Origin: Lachnospiraceae bacterium UBA3845
GTDB taxonomy: Bacteria; Bacillota; Clostridia; Lachnospirales; Lachnospiraceae
Length of the DNA stretch: 7,250 nucleotides
NCBI GenBank assembly: GCA_002392705.1
Contig: DGHP01000060.1
Coordinates: 1 to 7,250, forward strand
Direction of reading: 5' to 3'
Shown here piece by piece: positions 6,660-7,250 of this stretch. The notes under the pieces were generated by a model. It was not told where the DNA came from and searched no databases. It was given only the letters and a program-made list of their open reading frames with translations. The position numbers and the translations under genes were made by a program. The stretch's first letter is position 1. Each line of letters begins with the position of its first letter.

Positions 6660-7250
6660 ATGATACGCAATATAATATTTGACGTGGGATATGTTCTGAT
6701 CGGCTACTCATGGAAGGAGCAGTTTCTCCGCTTCGGATACAGCGCAAAGGCGCTGGCGCGCCTGGCGCAGGCCATGTTCGGCGAGGGGGTCCGGGACGGC
6801 TCCCGGCCGCTCTGGGAAAAGTATGACTGCGGAGAGATAAGTGACGGGGAGATCCGTGCCGAATGTCTGGCAAGATATCCGGAGGACCGGCAGGCTCTGG
6901 AATGGTTTTTTGACAATCCTTCGGACTGGGCGGTGCTTCTCAGTGACATGGCGGATCTGATCCCCCTGCTGAAAGAGAAGGGATACCGCGTCTACCTTCT
7001 GTCAAATTATCCTGAAAGGCTGTGGAAATGTCATGTGACGGTGCAGCCCTTTTACAGCCGGACGGACGGGGAGACCGTCTCCTATGCGGAACACTGCCAG
7101 AAGCCCGAGAAGAGATTCTTTCAGATCCTGCTGGACCGTTACGGGCTCAGGCCGGAGGAATGCCTTTTTCTGGATGACCGGGCGGACAATACGCATCAGG
7201 CGGAGGCGCTCGGGATCGAGGCGATCACGCTGGACAGCCCGGCAGCCCGC
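6660..7250 (+). CDS. HAD-superfamily hydrolase, YihX-like phosphatase (partial, 3' end outside window)
   Basis: A cytoplasmic phosphatase-type enzyme, 197 residues visible and open at the right edge; related proteins are about 200 residues, so little is missing. Motif I is IIFDVGYVLIGY (5-16) with the nucleophile Asp8; residue 10 is glycine instead of the second aspartate, as in YihX-type proteins (FDLGNV). The cap region contains CGEISDGEI (57-65). Motif II is LLSN (113-116, Ser115), motif III KPE (Lys148) and motif IV FLDDRADN (170-177), with Asp172 and Asp173 as metal ligands. These match subfamily IA of the soluble-epoxide-hydrolase N-domain/YihX group. E. coli YihX dephosphorylates alpha-glucose-1-phosphate; the substrate here is not known. 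The ATG at 6660 follows a modest GAGGGCGG site, and motif I begins five residues later, as expected. It is transcribed away from the importer. Confidence 0.9.
   Translation, partial: MIRNIIFDVGYVLIGYSWKEQFLRFGYSAKALARLAQAMFGEGVRDGSRPLWEKYDCGEISDGEIRAECLARYPEDRQALEWFFDNPSDWAVLLSDMADLIPLLKEKGYRVYLLSNYPERLWKCHVTVQPFYSRTDGETVSYAEHCQKPEKRFFQILLDRYGLRPEECLFLDDRADNTHQAEALGIEAITLDSPAAR

Noticed and set aside
6469..6949. Minus-strand open frames opposite the HAD gene and its leader
   Set aside because: They overlap the well-supported HAD coding sequence, show no known motifs and have no convincing start context.
1..7250. Mobile element, CRISPR array, toxin-antitoxin, phage-defence or other accessory system
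   Set aside because: Both strands were read for transposase or recombinase motifs, regular direct repeats and defence-gene signatures; none was found. The window is a transporter operon and one metabolic phosphatase gene.

Overview
The window carries most of a classical ABC importer operon of the dipeptide/oligopeptide (Dpp/Opp, PepT) family on the minus strand, followed at the right end by the start of a divergently transcribed HAD-family phosphatase gene on the plus strand. Mid-50s GC in the genes, consensus AAAGGAGG-type ribosome binding sites, a Lys/Arg-rich signal peptide on the binding protein and an AT-rich promoter region suggest a Firmicute of the Clostridia, perhaps a gut or rumen Lachnospiraceae. 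That assignment is inference from style, not from a marker gene.

Layout, in the direction of operon transcription (right to left). A promoter at 6258-6286, directly abutted upstream by a perfect 19-bp palindrome at 6287-6305, drives an exported solute-binding protein (4359-6167). A 220-bp gap with two stem-loops (4230-4257 and 4169-4189) separates it from the rest. Then come a DppB/OppB-type permease (3134-4138), a DppC/OppC-type permease with an unusually large extracytoplasmic insertion (1866-3119), a DppD/OppD-type ATPase (770-1852) and an OppF/DppF-type ATPase (GTG start at 766, running off the left edge). The last four genes are 3 to 14 bp apart and should be translationally coupled. Together they make a complete importer: the binding protein captures the ligand outside the membrane, the two permeases form the channel and the two ATPases power it.

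The binding protein resembles, from memory, the branch of SBP_bac_5 proteins that bind plant-type oligosaccharides in Thermotoga and related anaerobes at least as much as peptide binders. The substrate is therefore left open. Two unusual points may be linked: the binding protein has no lipobox cysteine, and the DppC-type permease carries about 110-120 extra residues on the outer face.

The right part (6168-6659) is a 492-bp divergent intergenic region with promoters in both directions, short palindromes and a possible structured leader. It is followed by a YihX-like HAD phosphatase (6660 to the window end, 3'-truncated). I see no mobile element, CRISPR array, tRNA, rRNA or recognisable riboswitch, and nothing that amounts to a clearly new biological system. 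The findings are modest, testable oddities of an otherwise recognisable transporter locus.
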